A DNA stretch of 64,000 bases, taken from JAHFUA01 sp963733935 (lineage in GTDB: Bacteria > Acidobacteriota > Terriglobia > Terriglobales > Acidobacteriaceae). A model generated the notes under the pieces. The model saw only the letters and a program-made list of their open reading frames with translations, was not told the origin of the DNA and searched no databases. The stretch lies in NCBI GenBank assembly GCA_963733935.1, contig CAVTEQ010000007.1, forward strand, positions 62,001-126,000. The letters are read 5' to 3'. Below are positions 61,742 through 64,000 of this stretch, piece by piece. The position numbers and the translations under genes are program-made. Each line of letters starts with the position of its first letter. The stretch's first letter is position 1.

Positions 61742-64000
61742 ATGTCTGAGAACCTCTCAAGCCCCAGTGAAGAACGAATCGCTTACCTGGAAGGACTCGT
61801 AAGGCAAGCGAGAACCGCCGCCGCGGTCTTTAGCCAGTTCACGCAAGAGGACGTCGATCGCATTGTGAAGCAGATGGTCCTCGCCGGCCTGGAACAAGCC
61901 CAGTATCTGGCCCGCCTGGCCATCGAAGAAACCAAGCTTGGGGTGGTGGAAGACAAGACCCTCAAGAACATGGTGGCCACGGAATTCGTCTACAACTACG
62001 TCAAGGACAAACGTACGGTGGGCGTGATTCGCGAGTTCCCGGAGCGCGGCATCATCGAGGTGGCGGAGCCGATCGGCGTCATCCTTTCCCTCACCCCGAT
62101 TACGAACCCCACGTCGACGGTTCTCTTCAAGTGCATCATGGCCATCAAGACGCGGAACGCGGTCATCTTCAGTCCCCACCCCAACGCCTGGCGCTGTTGC
62201 TCCGAGGCGGTGCGCATCATGTATGAGCGGGCGGTGAAGCACGGCGCTCCCGAAGGCGTTTTTACCTGCCTGGAGTCGCACGACCTCGCGGACAACGCCT
62301 ATCTCATGCGGCACAAAGACGTGGGCCTGATCGATGCCACCGGCGGTCCGAGCGTGGTCAAGGCCGCCTACAGCTCCGGCAAGCCCGCCCTGGGTGTGGG
62401 AGCGGGGAATACCCCGGTCTATATGGAAAGAACCGCGGATCCGGACATGGCCGTGGTGGACATCATCACCTCCAAGACCTTCGATAACGGAACGATTTGC
62501 GCCTCCGAGCAGACGCTGGTGATTGATGACGAGATCTATGACCTGGTGCTGAAGAAATTCGCCGACTTGGGCGCGCACATCTGCAACGAGCAAGAGACGG
62601 CGCTGTTGTCGCGCACGGTGATCGATCCCGCCACCGGCTTCATGCAGCCCCTGGTCGTCGGCCAGAACGCCACCGCAATCGCCCGCGCGGTTGGACTTTC
62701 GGTCAAGCCCAACACCAAGCTCCTGATCGCGCCCATTCAAGGCGTCGGCCGCGAATATCCCCTGTCGGCCGAGAAACTGTGCCCGGTGCTCGCGGTGTAT
62801 CGGGCAAAATCCGTGGATGAGGCCCTCAGAGTTTGTGTGGAAGTGAACTATGCTGGCGGGATCGGGCACACGGCGGTCATTTTTTCCACGAACGATGACA
62901 TCATCCGGAAATTCAGCGAGGTGATCAACGCGGGACGGGTCATCGTGAATTCGCCGGGATCCATCGGAGCCCTGGGCGGCGTTTATAACGACATGGTTCC
63001 CACCTTCTCCTTTGGATGCGGGACCGGCGGCGGCAACAGCACCACCGACAACGTCAACGTATACCACTACCTGAACATCAAGCGTGTGGCTCGAAGGATA
63101 CCGGCGCATATGTGGTTCCGCATTCCCAACCAGATCTACTTCAACATGAACGCCGCAGAAAACCTGCGCCAGTTCGCGTCGCGGTCCACTGTCCTCATTA
63201 CCAACCCGGCCTTGGAGCAGATGGGCCTCGTCGACATCGTCCGGCGCTACCTACCCGAGCAAACCCCACTTCACGTCTCGGCAATCCCCGACGCGGAACC
63301 CGAGGTCAAGGTGGTGATGGAAGGCGTAGAGACGCTGAAACTCTACCGGGCGGACCAGATTATCGCGCTCGGCGGCGGCTCCGTGATCGACGCAGCCAAG
63401 ATCATGAAGCTCAAGTACGAATCGCCGGACGCGGACCTGGAGGAACTGGCCGCGCCCTTCCTCGATATCCGTAAGCGCGTGGTTCAGTATCCGACCGAGA
63501 AAGTGAACCGGGCACGGCTGATCGCCATTTCAACGACCAGCGGCACGGGCAGCGAAATTACTCCCTTTGCCGTCCTCTTCGACAAGCAGAGCGGGCGCAA
63601 GGTCACGCTTGCCGACTATTCCCTCACGCCCGATGTGGCCATCGTCGATCCGCAGTTCGTTATGTCGATGCCGAAGGGCCTCACCGCTGACACCGGTATT
63701 GATTGCCTGACCCACGGGCTGGAAGCGGCAGTTTCGATATACGCTTCGCCCTACACCGACTGCAACGCCCTGGAGGCGATTCAGCTTGCGTTCAAGTACC
63801 TCCCCATCGCGTACGAGCACCCGCACGATGAAGAGGCGCGCACCATGATGCACAACGCCGCCTGCATTGCGGCGATTGCGTTTGCCAATGCGTCCGTGGG
63901 TGTGAATCACGCGCTGGCTCATGCTTTCGGGGCGCGCTTCCGCGTCGCGCACGGGCGGGCCAATGCGCTCATGCTGCCGCACGTGATTGCCTATAACGCC
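61742..64000 (+). CDS. adhE: Bifunctional aldehyde-alcohol dehydrogenase AdhE (3' end outside window)
   Basis: Fermentation enzyme reducing acetyl-CoA to acetaldehyde and then ethanol; it forms spirosomes in other bacteria. The 753 residues present are uninterrupted. The ALDH domain (about 1-445) has NGTICASEQ with the catalytic Cys and GVGAGNTPVY. The Fe-ADH domain follows (ALGGGSVIDAAKIMKLKYE, SGTGSEITPF), with iron-ligand region TGIDCLTHGLEA and NHALAHAFGARFRVAHGRAN. The family is usually near 870-890 aa, so about 120 residues lie beyond the window. It indicates a capacity for anaerobic or low-oxygen metabolism. Confidence 0.96.
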   Translation, partial: MSENLSSPSEERIAYLEGLVRQARTAAAVFSQFTQEDVDRIVKQMVLAGLEQAQYLARLAIEETKLGVVEDKTLKNMVATEFVYNYVKDKRTVGVIREFPERGIIEVAEPIGVILSLTPITNPTSTVLFKCIMAIKTRNAVIFSPHPNAWRCCSEAVRIMYERAVKHGAPEGVFTCLESHDLADNAYLMRHKDVGLIDATGGPSVVKAAYSSGKPALGVGAGNTPVYMERTADPDMAVVDIITSKTFDNGTICASEQTLVIDDEIYDLVLKKFADLGAHICNEQETALLSRTVIDPATGFMQPLVVGQNATAIARAVGLSVKPNTKLLIAPIQGVGREYPLSAEKLCPVLAVYRAKSVDEALRVCVEVNYAGGIGHTAVIFSTNDDIIRKFSEVINAGRVIVNSPGSIGALGGVYNDMVPTFSFGCGTGGGNSTTDNVNVYHYLNIKRVARRIPAHMWFRIPNQIYFNMNAAENLRQFASRSTVLITNPALEQMGLVDIVRRYLPEQTPLHVSAIPDAEPEVKVVMEGVETLKLYRADQIIALGGGSVIDAAKIMKLKYESPDADLEELAAPFLDIRKRVVQYPTEKVNRARLIAISTTSGTGSEITPFAVLFDKQSGRKVTLADYSLTPDVAIVDPQFVMSMPKGLTADTGIDCLTHGLEAAVSIYASPYTDCNALEAIQLAFKYLPIAYEHPHDEEARTMMHNAACIAAIAFANASVGVNHALAHAFGARFRVAHGRANALMLPHVIAYNA

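Noticed and set aside
61757..63109. Minus-strand open frame of 450 codons opposite adhE
   Set aside because: The plus strand encodes an uninterrupted AdhE with all catalytic motifs; the reverse frame is a GC-codon artefact.

Overview
This 64 kb window is GC-rich bacterial chromosome and most likely comes from a soil Acidobacteriota (Terriglobia/Koribacter-like). That placement is inferred from gene content: an Acidobacteria-style VWFA-related secreted protein, MsrPQ, a bacterial inositol-3-phosphate synthase, HemQ, several small conserved-looking hypotheticals, many signal-peptide hydrolases and dense intergenic palindromic repeats. I saw no rRNA or tRNA gene, CRISPR array, IS element or prophage.

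Layout. 0-9.3 kb: potassium-channel-like protein (cut by the window edge), HtrA-like protease, VWA protein, beta-barrel protein, S9 peptidase, endonuclease III, HemQ, DedA. 9.3-17.4 kb: SDR, inositol-3-phosphate synthase, M48 protease, a receiver-domain relic, an ECF sigma/anti-sigma pair, and an overlapping two-gene unit with a deoxyribosyltransferase/TIR-like protein. 17.6-21 kb: DAHP synthase, a YVTN beta-propeller lipoprotein, MurB. 21-25.2 kb: a molybdenum block (MOT1-type transporter with an HTH-Mop regulator, the molybdoenzyme MsrPQ, a MOSC protein). 25-35.4 kb: membrane protein, TatA, amidase, PilZ protein, tandem homocysteine methyltransferases, zinc-ribbon/TPR protein and unknown genes. 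35.6-43.7 kb: a tightly packed purine catabolism operon running guanine deaminase, xanthine dehydrogenase (three subunits), allantoinase, allantoicase fused to OHCU decarboxylase, HIU hydrolase, urate oxidase. Together these take guanine or xanthine through urate and (S)-allantoin to ureidoglycolate and urea. 44-51.5 kb: a YbaK deacylase, a [2Fe-2S]-methyltransferase fusion, and a full Liv-type ABC importer. 51.7-61 kb: PPK2 with an RMD1/DUF155 protein, AhpD-like protein, SulP transporter, amidohydrolase, dipeptidase, M56 peptidase. 61.7 kb to the end: bifunctional AdhE, cut by the window edge.

Two features cut across the window. First, nine genes carry twelve apparent frameshifts, and every one behaves as a single extra base. 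The repaired products are normal conserved or essential proteins, so insertion-type sequencing error is the best explanation and these genes are annotated as one unit each. Second, the intergenic spaces hold at least six word palindromes (short tandem words facing their reverse complement, with a different word at each locus) and several copies of GC-rich interspersed repeats. Four strong CRP/FNR-like boxes (GTGA-N6-TCAC) and one weaker one also lie in intergenic regions.
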